Shown here piece by piece: positions 7,137 through 14,703 of a stretch of 42,575 bases of DNA. The stretch comes from Flavobacteriales bacterium (lineage in GTDB: Bacteria > Bacteroidota > Bacteroidia > Flavobacteriales_F > PHOS-HE28). The stretch's first letter is position 1; each line of letters opens with the position of its first letter. A program made the position numbers and the translations under genes. The DNA is taken from the NCBI GenBank assembly GCA_016788205.1, contig JAEUTA010000031.1:1-42575 (forward strand), read 5' to 3'. A model generated the notes under the pieces. The model worked only from the letters and a program-made list of their open reading frames with translations. It searched no databases and was not told the origin of the DNA.

Positions 7137-8924
7137 TCATTTCAGCAGGCTGATGTTGCCTTGGCGTTCAATGGTCTCTCCGCTGTTCAGCGTGGCACTG
7201 AGGTGATAGACGAATACCGCAGGGTCGAGCGGCTGTCCGTTGTGGGTGCCGTTCCAACACGCTTTGGGGTCGGTGGTCTCGAAGACCTTGTTGCCCCAGC
7301 GATCATAGATGTTGAACTGCATCGACGCGATGCATTCGGTGCCGTAGATGCAGTGCGCATCGTTCCTGGTGCTGCTGTCGGGGCTGAAGGCGTTGGGTAC
7401 GAAGAGCGCGCATTCCAATGGTACCGGTGGCTCGTTAACCATGAGCTTCACCACCCACATATCGCGTCCACCGTGGTTGCCGGAGACGTCTCCATCGTTG
7501 GAATCGGTGTAGCCGAAAGCCACGTAGCCTCCGTCTGCGGTACGGGCTTGCACGTATCCCCAGTCGGCGTTCGATCCACCGAGGCAACGCTGCCAGATGA
7601 GATCGCCGTTGGCCCCGAGATTGATGAACCAGAGATCTCCTTCACCATGGGCCCCGACCACATCCCCATCATTGCTTTGGGTGATCCCGGTCAACAAGAA
7701 ACCTGCATCCTCCAGATCGTACAAGAACGCCCAATCGCTCATGGAGCCACCATAGCACCGTTGCCACTCGATCGCACCGTTCGCTTCCACTTTCAAGACC
7801 CACACATCGCTACCGCCGTGGTTACTGGACAAGTCCCCGTCGGTCGATGTTGAAGAACCGACCATTACGAATCCCCCATCGCTCGTTCGGATCAAACTTC
7901 GGCAATCATCATCCTGCGAGCCGCCGTAGGTGCGCGTCCAGAGTAATGACCCGGTGCTCGTGAGTTTCGCCAGGATCACGTCATAACCACCACGGTTCAG
8001 CGTTACGTCGACATCGCTCGAAAGGGTCGATCCAAGTAGCACGATGTCCCCGTTGCTTAGTTCCACGATGTCGAACCCGTTGTCACGCTGGGTGCCACCC
8101 ACACAGCGCGACCAGAGGACACTTCCCGTGGAGCTCACCTTCACCAAACAACAATCGGTATTGCCACGGTAGTCTGCAATGTCGCCATCGGTCGATTCCG
8201 TTTGTAGGATCACCAGGAAACCACCGTCCGCGGTCGTGATCAGCCTTCCTCCGGAATCGAAGGCACTGCCTCCCAAGGCACGGCTCCAAACAACGCCCCC
8301 TGAACCGTCGATCTTCAACAGCCAATGATCCTGGGTGCCAGGACCATCATGGTATCCCACAACATCCCCATCGTTGGAACCGGTGGTCAACTGCAGCAGG
8401 AACCCGCCGTCCGGTGTTTCGAGTAGCACGCCGCCCAACTCCGTGCCTGATCCACCGTAGGTACGCTGCCAGATGATCGTGCCAGCCGACGTGAGCTTGA
8501 GCACCCATAGGTCTTGGTCCCCTTGGTTCGTGGTCAGGTCCCCATTTGTGGAATAGCTGTTGCCGGATATGATGAAAGATCCGTCCGCAGTCTCCAGGCA
8601 ATCGTATCCGTGTTCGGAAAGGGATCCACCCAGAGCGCGCTTCCACTGAGTCGTTCCGTCCGCATTGAGTTTGATGACGAACATGTCATCGGTGCCATTG
8701 TTCTCCACCATATCGCCATCGTAGGAGGTCCCGGAGCCGATGCAGATGAACCCGCCATCGCTGGTCGGTCGCAGCCTACTGCCCCACTCCGTGTCAGTTC
8801 CACCCAGGCAACGTTGCCAGGCGACTTCCATGGTGACTTGTGCCCTCAATGAATGAGGAACGATGACCACGAGCATGAAGAGGCCCAGGAGCATCCGCTG
8901 CCGCATGCGCTGTTGGTGGGTCAT
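7137..8924 (-). CDS. T9SS type B cargo, paralogue with eight-repeat propeller
   Basis: Paralogue of the next gene downstream, 595 residues. Signal peptide MTHQQRMRQRMLLGLFMLVV...SLRAQ, eight repeats of about 57 residues with the same W.RC.GGS, DGG, SNDGDV, NHGG..D.WVVKL pattern, and a type B sorting domain (FVPNAFSPDSSTRND, FNIYDRWGNKVFETTDP, CWNGTHNGQPLDPAVFVYHL). The eighth repeat and sorting domain are nearly identical to the paralogue, while inner repeats have diverged, including a CC in repeat 4 and loss of one DGD (SSDVDV) in repeat 5. The frame runs to a TTG at 8930; ATG at 8922-8924 is preferred. It follows the type A gene by 16 bases with no room for a promoter, so the two form one operon. 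Confidence 0.87.
   Translation of the reverse strand: MTHQQRMRQRMLLGLFMLVVIVPHSLRAQVTMEVAWQRCLGGTDTEWGSRLRPTSDGGFICIGSGTSYDGDMVENNGTDDMFVIKLNADGTTQWKRALGGSLSEHGYDCLETADGSFIISGNSYSTNGDLTTNQGDQDLWVLKLTSAGTIIWQRTYGGSGTELGGVLLETPDGGFLLQLTTGSNDGDVVGYHDGPGTQDHWLLKIDGSGGVVWSRALGGSAFDSGGRLITTADGGFLVILQTESTDGDIADYRGNTDCCLVKVSSTGSVLWSRCVGGTQRDNGFDIVELSNGDIVLLGSTLSSDVDVTLNRGGYDVILAKLTSTGSLLWTRTYGGSQDDDCRSLIRTSDGGFVMVGSSTSTDGDLSSNHGGSDVWVLKVEANGAIEWQRCYGGSMSDWAFLYDLEDAGFLLTGITQSNDGDVVGAHGEGDLWFINLGANGDLIWQRCLGGSNADWGYVQARTADGGYVAFGYTDSNDGDVSGNHGGRDMWVVKLMVNEPPVPLECALFVPNAFSPDSSTRNDAHCIYGTECIASMQFNIYDRWGNKVFETTDPKACWNGTHNGQPLDPAVFVYHLSATLNSGETIERQGNISLLK
7440..8822 (-). repeat. Eight tandem coding repeats in the second type B gene
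   Basis: Same 57-codon unit and same copy number as the paralogous gene at 5570-6970, which argues that the eight-fold array is a closed structure rather than a variable-length repeat. Confidence 0.78.
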
Positions 8925-8940
8925 GTTCAAGAATGTTGTT

Positions 8941-10455
8941 TCACTCCTTCACGATCCGTGCATGCACCGTTCCTGCCGCATGCTTCACTTCACAGAGATA
9001 CACTCCGGCAGGCAATGCCGAGAGATCGATGCGTTCACCCACGAGGGGCTCTTGTAGCACGATCGCGCCGATACTGTTGGTGATGCGCACGGTCGCATTG
9101 CGCCATGTGTTGGAACCCGGTGCGCGCAAGGTCACCGAGCCTAGCGTTGGGTTGGGGAAGGCGTCGACCTGTTCCAGGCGCGGCCCACTTTCACGCACGG
9201 CCGTAAGCGCCCCTCTCGAGTTGTGGAAACGCGTGATCAGCGGCGCATAACCATGCAACTCGCCGTTCAGCCATTTCACCACCATGTCCATGGCGAGCAC
9301 TTTGCCGTCTTGTTGCAACGTGGCACAATGGAAGTGGATGCGCAGATCGAAGCCATTGTCATCAATGGGCTGCACGCCCGGTGCGAACTCCGTATCCAAG
9401 GCGCCGAATTCATCCAGCCGGGTGAGGTACTTCGCACTCATGTAGCCGTCCGCCCCGTAGGTCTGTGCCAGCACGATGAGACCACCGTTCGGTTCGATCA
9501 AGAGCTCATCGGGCGCCGAGTAGTAGTTGGGATCGGCATCGCTCAGGTCCAGGTACCCGCTGGTCCCGAAGCTCATATCCACCGCGCCGTTCTCGAGCAG
9601 CTTGAAGAGGTAGGCGGGCCAGCCCCAAGTGTTCGGTTGCAGGTAGATGGAATTGTCCTGCGCGATCGCGAAATCGATGATCCAGTTGTCCTGGATGTAC
9701 GGTGTTAGATCGAGGGTGTAGTTGAACGATGCATCAACGGTGCCATCGGTGTTGAAGCGCCACATGCCGGCACAGCCCGGCTGGTAGCTGCCTAGCACGA
9801 TACGGCCCAGGTTGTCGATCTCCATGAGCGGATAGCAGAAGGGGGCCGCAGGGGTGTACGCCACACCGTTGGTACCGAAGGTGTTGTCCGGGGTGAAGTC
9901 CTCGTTCAAACGCATCACCTGGCCACACCCTTCGCCGTTGTTGGTCCCGGCCTTCCCGATAACGATACGGCCCTCCCCATCCACCAGCATCTTGGCGAAG
10001 CCATTGCCACCCGAGGCCACCACCGGCGTGTAGGGCTGCGCTACCGCACCATTCTGGTCGATGGCACCGACCTCATAGCCGTCCGTGGTGCTCTTGAGCA
10101 GCACGATCTTCGATCCATCCTGCGAAAGCGCCGCGTCCATGAAGCCCGTGTTGGCGAACTCCAGCGTGCCGTCACCACCCAAAGAGCTGTCGAACGATCC
10201 ATCGTTGTTCAACTTCAGGATGTAGGAAGAGGTACCGCCGTTGACGCCGGACAGGATCGGAAAGATCTTTCCGCCCGTCTCCAGGATATCCACGGTGATC
10301 ACGTCGGGGATCTGCGGCAGGAAACCGACCTGCCCATCGCTGCTGAAGGTGAGATCCAGCGCACCGTCCTGGGCGCGCAAGGCGCCAACGATCATCGCGG
10401 TAGCACCGATCAGCATGATGCCGCGTTGCAAGTTGTCGTGTGATGCCCGGATCAT
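8941..10455 (-). CDS. T9SS type A cargo with delta-60 type repeats
   Basis: Secreted protein of 504 residues. The signal peptide ends VGALRAQ. The body carries delta-60-like repeats, recognisable by DLTFSSDGQVGF, DSSLGGDGTLEF, DNTFGTNGVAY, DASFNYTLDLT, DMSFGTSGYLDL and DTEFAPG, a predicted propeller found in many Bacteroidota surface proteins. The last 80 residues are a type A sorting domain: VDAFPNPTLGSVTL, then IDLSALPAGVYLCEV and a short end HARIVKE. It may be processed by the T9SS sortase and attached to surface polysaccharide; function unknown. An in-frame start at 10539 lies upstream of the ECF-type promoter at 10483-10512 and cannot be transcribed from it, so ATG at 10453-10455 is chosen. 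First gene of a two-gene operon. Confidence 0.85.
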   Translation of the reverse strand: MIRASHDNLQRGIMLIGATAMIVGALRAQDGALDLTFSSDGQVGFLPQIPDVITVDILETGGKIFPILSGVNGGTSSYILKLNNDGSFDSSLGGDGTLEFANTGFMDAALSQDGSKIVLLKSTTDGYEVGAIDQNGAVAQPYTPVVASGGNGFAKMLVDGEGRIVIGKAGTNNGEGCGQVMRLNEDFTPDNTFGTNGVAYTPAAPFCYPLMEIDNLGRIVLGSYQPGCAGMWRFNTDGTVDASFNYTLDLTPYIQDNWIIDFAIAQDNSIYLQPNTWGWPAYLFKLLENGAVDMSFGTSGYLDLSDADPNYYSAPDELLIEPNGGLIVLAQTYGADGYMSAKYLTRLDEFGALDTEFAPGVQPIDDNGFDLRIHFHCATLQQDGKVLAMDMVVKWLNGELHGYAPLITRFHNSRGALTAVRESGPRLEQVDAFPNPTLGSVTLRAPGSNTWRNATVRITNSIGAIVLQEPLVGERIDLSALPAGVYLCEVKHAAGTVHARIVKE

Positions 10456-10482
10456 GTTCGGCTGGTGTTGGGTACACCCCAT

Positions 10483-10512
10483 TAACCCTGACTTGTCCGG
10501 TATGGTTGGGTG
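10483..10512 (-). promoter_or_regulatory. ECF-type promoter, site B (type A/type B operon)
   Basis: Minus strand: CACCCAACCAT (10512 to 10502), ten variable bases, then TCAGGGTTA ending at 10483. One base differs from sites A and C in the second block. It ends 27 bases before ATG 10455 and fixes the start of that gene. Confidence 0.8.
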
Positions 10513-10589
10513 CGGCGCTGTAATTACACGGACCGCCAACTCGAAGTCCGTGCGTTGTTGCCGGCCGGCCGGCAGTCAGAGACCGTTCA

Positions 10590-11966
10590 TCAATACGTGG
10601 TGCGCTCCAGCTGCCAGGAGAGGCCCAGGCTAACACCGGAACTACTCATGCGTGCACCATCCAATGGACCCTCCTTCGCTACGCCGCTCATCTGGGCTTT
10701 CCAAAGCGGGCCTGCGTTCACGCTCAAGTACTCGTTTACCTGGTAGCTCGCCTGGGGCCGCAATTGCAAGGAGAGGTTCGTCGTATGGAAGGCATCGTCC
10801 GGAAAGGCTGAACCCGCCCGATCCCCTTCAATACGATACTGACCGCGCGCGTTGAACAAGAGATCCACGCTCACGCCACCTTGCACCAGGAATCCGAGGC
10901 GCCCCTGGCTGAAGCGATAGCCAGCCAGCACCGGCACTTCCACGAAGTTCAGCTTCACATCGGTCGTGCCTTGATCAGCCTTGAGCGCATAGCTGCCGTA
11001 GTGGATCCCCGTGGCCCATACGAAGCGCTTGGCACGGATGCGGTATTCCAAACCGAACAACGAGCCTGTTTCCGCACCTGACCGCTCACCAGCAGCTGTC
11101 CTGGTGCGCACGGCCAGTGGCGCACCGAAGAAATGAAGCGCACCCAGCGGAAGCTGTTCGAACATGGGCACTTCCCGGGTGATCGGTTCAGGTGCAGCGG
11201 CCAATGGTGCGGCTCTGCGCAGCTCCATGAAGCTCACCATTCCTGCATCGCTGCGGGCGCCGACAACATCCGGGGTTGCCGTGGAGGCCTCTTCGCTCCG
11301 TTCAGCCTCTGCGGAACCCGCAGCGATCATCTCTTGGGTCGTGAACTGACGAACATGTGCCGATCCCGACATCGTATCATCCACGCGCATATCCGGGCTG
11401 GTCGGGCTCACTTCGCTCTCGCTCCGCTCCTGCAGCGTTGTGTTCGCAATATGCCCGTGTGCTTCTGCCCGACCGGTGCGTTGCGCAGCATCGGCAGCAT
11501 GCGTACCCGAAGGTGATGCCCCTGTCGATCGCATGCCACCAGCACCGGCTTCGGCACGCGGCACCTCCTCATCCGTATGCGTTGTTGAAGGAACAAGCGA
11601 AGCGGGTGACACATCTTGCTTGCTCGCGAGCGGATCCGACGGACCCGTTCCATCACCCCTATCGATGTGGCTCGCCGCTTCTGCGTGTTGCTCACCAGTG
11701 TCCGTTCCCACCGTGTTCTGTTGTGCACTGGGCGCAACATCCCTTTCAGCGCCGCCGTTGCCACCGATAACCCACCACACCATGCCCGCCACGGGGATCA
11801 AGGCCGATAGCCACCACTTGGAGAGCCCTGTGCGCACCACACCCGTTGCGGCATTCCGTTGTTCGAGCAAGGCGCGCATATCCTCGAACTCACCCGCTTC
11901 CACGGGAAAGCTCTGCTCCTTCAAGCGCTTGCGGAAGAACGCATCGATCCAATGTTGCCCGCTCAT
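10590..11966 (-). CDS. Putative dual-membrane-spanning anti-sigma factor (Dma-like)
   Basis: Likely regulator of the ECF sigma factor encoded just upstream; its ATG overlaps the sigma stop codon (ATGA), so the two are translationally coupled. Layout of the 458 residues: basic/acidic cytoplasmic head (1-50, containing WIDAFFRKRLKEQ and EFEDMRALLEQR); one membrane helix (51-68, WWLSALIPVAGMVWWVIGG); a linker of about 200 residues rich in Ser, Thr, Ala, Glu and Gly; and a C-terminal beta-barrel (about 275-458, with SLFGLEYRIRAKRFVWATGIHYGS, VEVPVLAGYRF, LGFLVQGGVSVDL, SVNAGPLWKAQ). This would run from cytoplasm to outer membrane. The same architecture is known in Dma anti-sigma factors of Bacteroides. 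An alternative is an outer-membrane protein unrelated to sigma control, but the coupling argues against it. An upstream in-frame start at 12047 is unlikely. Confidence 0.75.
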   Translation of the reverse strand: MSGQHWIDAFFRKRLKEQSFPVEAGEFEDMRALLEQRNAATGVVRTGLSKWWLSALIPVAGMVWWVIGGNGGAERDVAPSAQQNTVGTDTGEQHAEAASHIDRGDGTGPSDPLASKQDVSPASLVPSTTHTDEEVPRAEAGAGGMRSTGASPSGTHAADAAQRTGRAEAHGHIANTTLQERSESEVSPTSPDMRVDDTMSGSAHVRQFTTQEMIAAGSAEAERSEEASTATPDVVGARSDAGMVSFMELRRAAPLAAAPEPITREVPMFEQLPLGALHFFGAPLAVRTRTAAGERSGAETGSLFGLEYRIRAKRFVWATGIHYGSYALKADQGTTDVKLNFVEVPVLAGYRFSQGRLGFLVQGGVSVDLLFNARGQYRIEGDRAGSAFPDDAFHTTNLSLQLRPQASYQVNEYLSVNAGPLWKAQMSGVAKEGPLDGARMSSSGVSLGLSWQLERTTY

Positions 11967-12535
11967 GCGATCCGCAGTTTGAGGTGAGCGCGCAGTTCCT
12001 CTTCGAGCATGCTCTGCAACGCCTGCCGGGCGTGGTTCACGTGCCACTTGGATGTGCCTTCGCTGATGCCGAGCTCTGCGGCGATCTCCCGGTGCTTCCA
12101 GCCATCGATCGCGTAGAGGTTGAAGACCTGGCGGGTGACCGTGGGCAGGCGGTCCATCATGCGTTGAAGCTCTTCGGTCTGTATGAGCTCTTCAGCACCA
12201 TTGAGCGTGGAAGGACCTCGGCTATCGGATAGTTCCACCTGCTTCACAACGCCATGACCATTGGCCGTGCGCTGGTTCCGTTGTTCGTTCAGTACCGTGT
12301 TGATCATGATCCTTCTACACCACGCCTCGAAAGGGGCATCGGGATGCTTCGTATGCAGATGGTCCAGGATCTTCAGGAATGCGGTGTTCACCATGGCTTT
12401 GCGCTGAAGGGCATCACGCTCGTACCGGTGTGCGACGGATAGGAGCATATCCCGCAGCACCTTGTACAGTTCGAACTGGGCCGCGCTATCCTTCCGGATG
12501 CACCGTTCCAGCAACGAACCATTGGCGATCAGCAT
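11963..12535 (-). CDS. ECF sigma-70 factor
   Basis: Extracytoplasmic-function RNA polymerase sigma factor, about 190 residues. Region 2 covers about residues 10-80 (LLERCIRKDSAAQFELYKVL, then FLKILDHLHTKHPDAPFEAWCRRIMINTVLNEQR). Region 4 covers about 125-180 (LPTVTRQVFNLYAIDGWKHREIAAELGISEGTSKWHVNHARQAL), including the helix-turn-helix that reads the -35 element. The frame extends to 12628, but ATG at 12533-12535 gives the usual family start. It shares a 4-base overlap with the gene for its probable anti-sigma factor. The promoter-like site at 12646-12675, repeated before two T9SS operons, suggests autoregulation. No anti-sigma of the FecR type is nearby. Confidence 0.93.
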   Translation of the reverse strand: MLIANGSLLERCIRKDSAAQFELYKVLRDMLLSVAHRYERDALQRKAMVNTAFLKILDHLHTKHPDAPFEAWCRRIMINTVLNEQRNQRTANGHGVVKQVELSDSRGPSTLNGAEELIQTEELQRMMDRLPTVTRQVFNLYAIDGWKHREIAAELGISEGTSKWHVNHARQALQSMLEEELRAHLKLRIA

Positions 12536-12645
12536 GTTACTTGGCCATGTTCCATCCCCATCAAGACCAGGCACGCCGCCGAACGAACTTGATCTTCCTG
12601 TCGGAAGCCAAGGCCTGGCCAACACCATGCCCTCCGACGACCTGA

Positions 12646-12675
12646 TAACCCGGAAAGGGATCGGATGGTTGGGTG
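12646..12675 (-). promoter_or_regulatory. ECF-type promoter, site C (sigma/anti-sigma operon)
   Basis: Minus strand: CACCCAACCAT (12675 to 12665), ten variable bases, TCCGGGTTA ending at 12646. It has the same two blocks and spacing as sites A and B. It leaves a leader of about 110 bases if ATG 12535 is used, or about 18 if translation starts at the upstream frame start 12628. Position before the sigma gene implies a positive feedback loop. Confidence 0.8.
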
Positions 12676-12832
12676 ACTAGTGCAAGATAGACCACACGGG
12701 GATTAGTACCCGCCTTCTCAAGAGCCTCCACTCCTTCAAGCTTGGCGGTATTGCAGACGTGGGTTCGGCTTTCGAACCGACCAAAAATGCTTCAGATCAA
12801 CTCGGTGGTACCCGGCAACAGTTGACCGCCTC
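12676..12832. other. Gap between the sigma operon and deoC
   Basis: No gene seen. The only structure is a hairpin near 12760-12780 (GGTTCG / CGAACC, short loop) without a T run on the minus strand; it could be a weak end signal for deoC, but I cannot support that further. Confidence 0.4.
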
Positions 12833-13759
12833 TCAATCATTGCTGAAGTAATCCGCGCTTTGGTAGTGCCCGTCGGCCTCCTTCTGCAGTTGCATCAGGA
12901 TGTCGTTGGCCAAACTGCTGGCGCCGAAACGGAACCAGTGGTTGCTCAGCCATTCGGGGCCGAGCTCCTCCTTCACCATCATCAGGTAGTGCAGCGCTTC
13001 CTTGCTCTTGCGGATGCCGCCGGCGGGTTTCATCGCGATCATCACACCGGTCTTCAGGTAGTGGTCGCGGATGGCGTGCAACATCACCAGCGTTACTTCC
13101 ATCGTCGCGGCGGGATTGATCTTGCCCGTGCTGGTCTTGATGAAATCCGCACCCGCCGCGATGGCGATGTCACTGGCCAGGCGCACCTTGTCGTAGGTGC
13201 CGAGCTCGCCCGTTTCAAGGATCACTTTCAAGCGTGCATCACCGCACGCTTCCTTGATCGCGGCGATCTCGTCGTAGACGTATGCGTAGTCCCCTGTATG
13301 GAACCTGCCACGACTGATCACCATGTCGATCTCATCAGCGCCCTCGCTTACGGCGAACTTCGTGTCGGTGATCTTCACGTTGCGCGGTGCTTGTCCGCTG
13401 GGGAACGCCGTTGAAACGCTGGCCACTTTCACGCCGCTATCACCGAGGGCCTTCTTCGCCACTTTCACCAATGAAGGATAAACGCAGACCGCTGCCACCG
13501 TGGGCAACCCCGGCAGACTATCATGCGGATGCATCGCCTTGTAGCACATCTGCTGCACCTTGCTTGGCGTGTCCGCCCCTTCCAAGGTGGTGAGGTCGAT
13601 CATGTTCAGGGCCAGCTTCATGCCCTGCACCTTTGTCTCCTTCTTGATGCTGCGCGTCTTGATACGAGCAACGCGCTCTTCGATGCCTACTTGATCGATG
13701 GTCGGCGTGGTCCGCGGATCGGGCATGCGCAGCGGGGCGGTCAAGGTCTTCGTGGCCAT
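12833..13759 (-). CDS. deoC: Deoxyribose-phosphate aldolase
   Basis: Class I aldolase cleaving 2-deoxyribose 5-phosphate to glyceraldehyde 3-phosphate and acetaldehyde in deoxynucleoside breakdown; cytoplasmic. The 308 residues resemble the longer, eukaryote-like branch (about 318 in human) rather than the 250-residue enterobacterial type. Catalytic residues are visible: Schiff-base Lys208 in FIKTSTGK, Lys244 in AMKPAGGIR and the Asp of ADEIDMV near 145; VAAVCVYP and STAFPSG are family marks. The gene is single, with a candidate promoter 19 bases before ATG. Acetaldehyde could in principle feed an aldehyde dehydrogenase, but the one at the left edge is 12 kb away and no link is shown. Confidence 0.95.
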   Translation of the reverse strand: MATKTLTAPLRMPDPRTTPTIDQVGIEERVARIKTRSIKKETKVQGMKLALNMIDLTTLEGADTPSKVQQMCYKAMHPHDSLPGLPTVAAVCVYPSLVKVAKKALGDSGVKVASVSTAFPSGQAPRNVKITDTKFAVSEGADEIDMVISRGRFHTGDYAYVYDEIAAIKEACGDARLKVILETGELGTYDKVRLASDIAIAAGADFIKTSTGKINPAATMEVTLVMLHAIRDHYLKTGVMIAMKPAGGIRKSKEALHYLMMVKEELGPEWLSNHWFRFGASSLANDILMQLQKEADGHYQSADYFSND

Positions 13760-13778
13760 GTGAAGGAGCGGTATGTTC

Positions 13779-13787
13779 CGAAAGATA
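13779..13787 (-). promoter_or_regulatory. Candidate -7 element before deoC
   Basis: TATCTTTCG on the minus strand, one inserted C relative to TAnnTTTG, 19 bases before ATG. No -33 element recognised. Confidence 0.4.
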
Positions 13788-13808
13788 TCGAAGCGTGCGT
13801 GGATAGGT

Positions 13809-14195
13809 TCAGGCAGCAGCGGCCTTCTTCACCCAGAGACGTTTCACGAGCAAGGCTCCAACGAGCGCTCCGATCGTGTTCGCGGTAAGATCCACCAGAT
13901 CGCCATGGCGACCCAGGCCCGGTATCCCCTGCAGCACTTCCATCAACGCTCCGTAAGCGAAGGACAGCAATCCGGCGATGAACAGGATACGACCATCGCT
14001 CCAAGTGTTCACCGAGCGATCGCGAAGACCACGTGCGCAGAGGTAACTGAGCACACCGAACAGGAGCATGTGCACCATCTTGTCCACGCTCAACAGATCG
14101 GCCCACTCCCACGAGGGAATAGCCTTGCCCGGCGTGAGACACAGCGCAGCGATGATGAGCGCCCAGACGATCGCGAGACGCAGGAACCGCGTCAT
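13809..14195 (-). CDS. VanZ family membrane protein
   Basis: Small integral membrane protein of 128 residues with four predicted helices: about 5-22, 40-56, 70-86 and 104-120. The VanZ-like signature is seen in VDKMVHMLLFGVLSYL and in FAYGALMEVLQGI followed by GRHGDLVDLTANTIGALVG. VanZ gives low-level teicoplanin resistance in enterococci, but in Bacteroidota the family is widespread and its role is unknown. It sits 7 bases after gcvH on the same strand, so the two are probably co-transcribed; ruvA-sprA-gcvH-vanZ is a conserved flavobacterial order. Confidence 0.85.
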   Translation of the reverse strand: MTRFLRLAIVWALIIAALCLTPGKAIPSWEWADLLSVDKMVHMLLFGVLSYLCARGLRDRSVNTWSDGRILFIAGLLSFAYGALMEVLQGIPGLGRHGDLVDLTANTIGALVGALLVKRLWVKKAAAA

Positions 14196-14202
14196 GCGTG
14201 GA

Positions 14203-14583
14203 TCAGGCGCCGATCAGCGCCTTGTACTGGTCGGCGGTGAGCAGGCCGTCGGCTTGGCCGGGGTCGCTCAAGGTCACCTTCACCATCCAGCCTTTGCCGT
14301 AGGGGTCGCTGTTCACCGAAGCAGGATCATCGGCCAGGCCCGGATTGAGCTCCGCGATGGTGCCGCTCACCGGCATGAAGAGGTCGCTCACGGTCTTCAC
14401 CGCTTCCACCGTACCGAACACCGCTTCGTGCGCGAGGTCCTGGCCCACGGTGTTGATATCGATGAAGACGATGTCACCCAACTCGCCTTGCGCGAAATCG
14501 GTGATGCCGATGGTGGCGGTGTTGCCTTCGATGCGGACCCATTCGTGGTCCTTGGTGTAGCGCAGTTCGGCCGGGATGTTCAT
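14203..14583 (-). CDS. gcvH: Glycine cleavage system H protein
   Basis: Lipoyl carrier shuttling the aminomethyl group between the P, T and L proteins of the glycine cleavage complex. The 126 residues cover the full family length. The lipoyl-attachment lysine is Lys63 in [16 protein letters not shown]; the N-terminal [12 protein letters not shown] and [18 protein letters not shown] are standard. The other subunits are not in the window, as is common in this phylum where gcvH follows sprA. A candidate -7 element at 14614-14621 suggests its own promoter in addition to any read-through from sprA. Confidence 0.97.
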   Translation of the reverse strand: MNIPAELRYTKDHEWVRIEGNTATIGITDFAQGELGDIVFIDINTVGQDLAHEAVFGTVEAVKTVSDLFMPVSGTIAELNPGLADDPASVNSDPYGKGWMVKVTLSDPGQADGLLTADQYKALIGA

Positions 14584-14613
14584 GGTCGGTTGAGAGCGTC
14601 TGTGATGTGGTGG

Positions 14614-14621
14614 CGAAAGTA
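14614..14621 (-). promoter_or_regulatory. Candidate -7 element before gcvH
   Basis: TACTTTCG on the minus strand, identical to the octamer before the lipoprotein gene at 1922, 30 bases before ATG. No clear -33 element. Confidence 0.38.
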
Positions 14622-14703
14622 AGGGGCGCGGTCTTATGTCAGGGCTTCAGCAGCCGCATGCCTCAATGCCCGCTGCCCCGGGTCGCCTTGCGTTGACCAA
14701 GAC

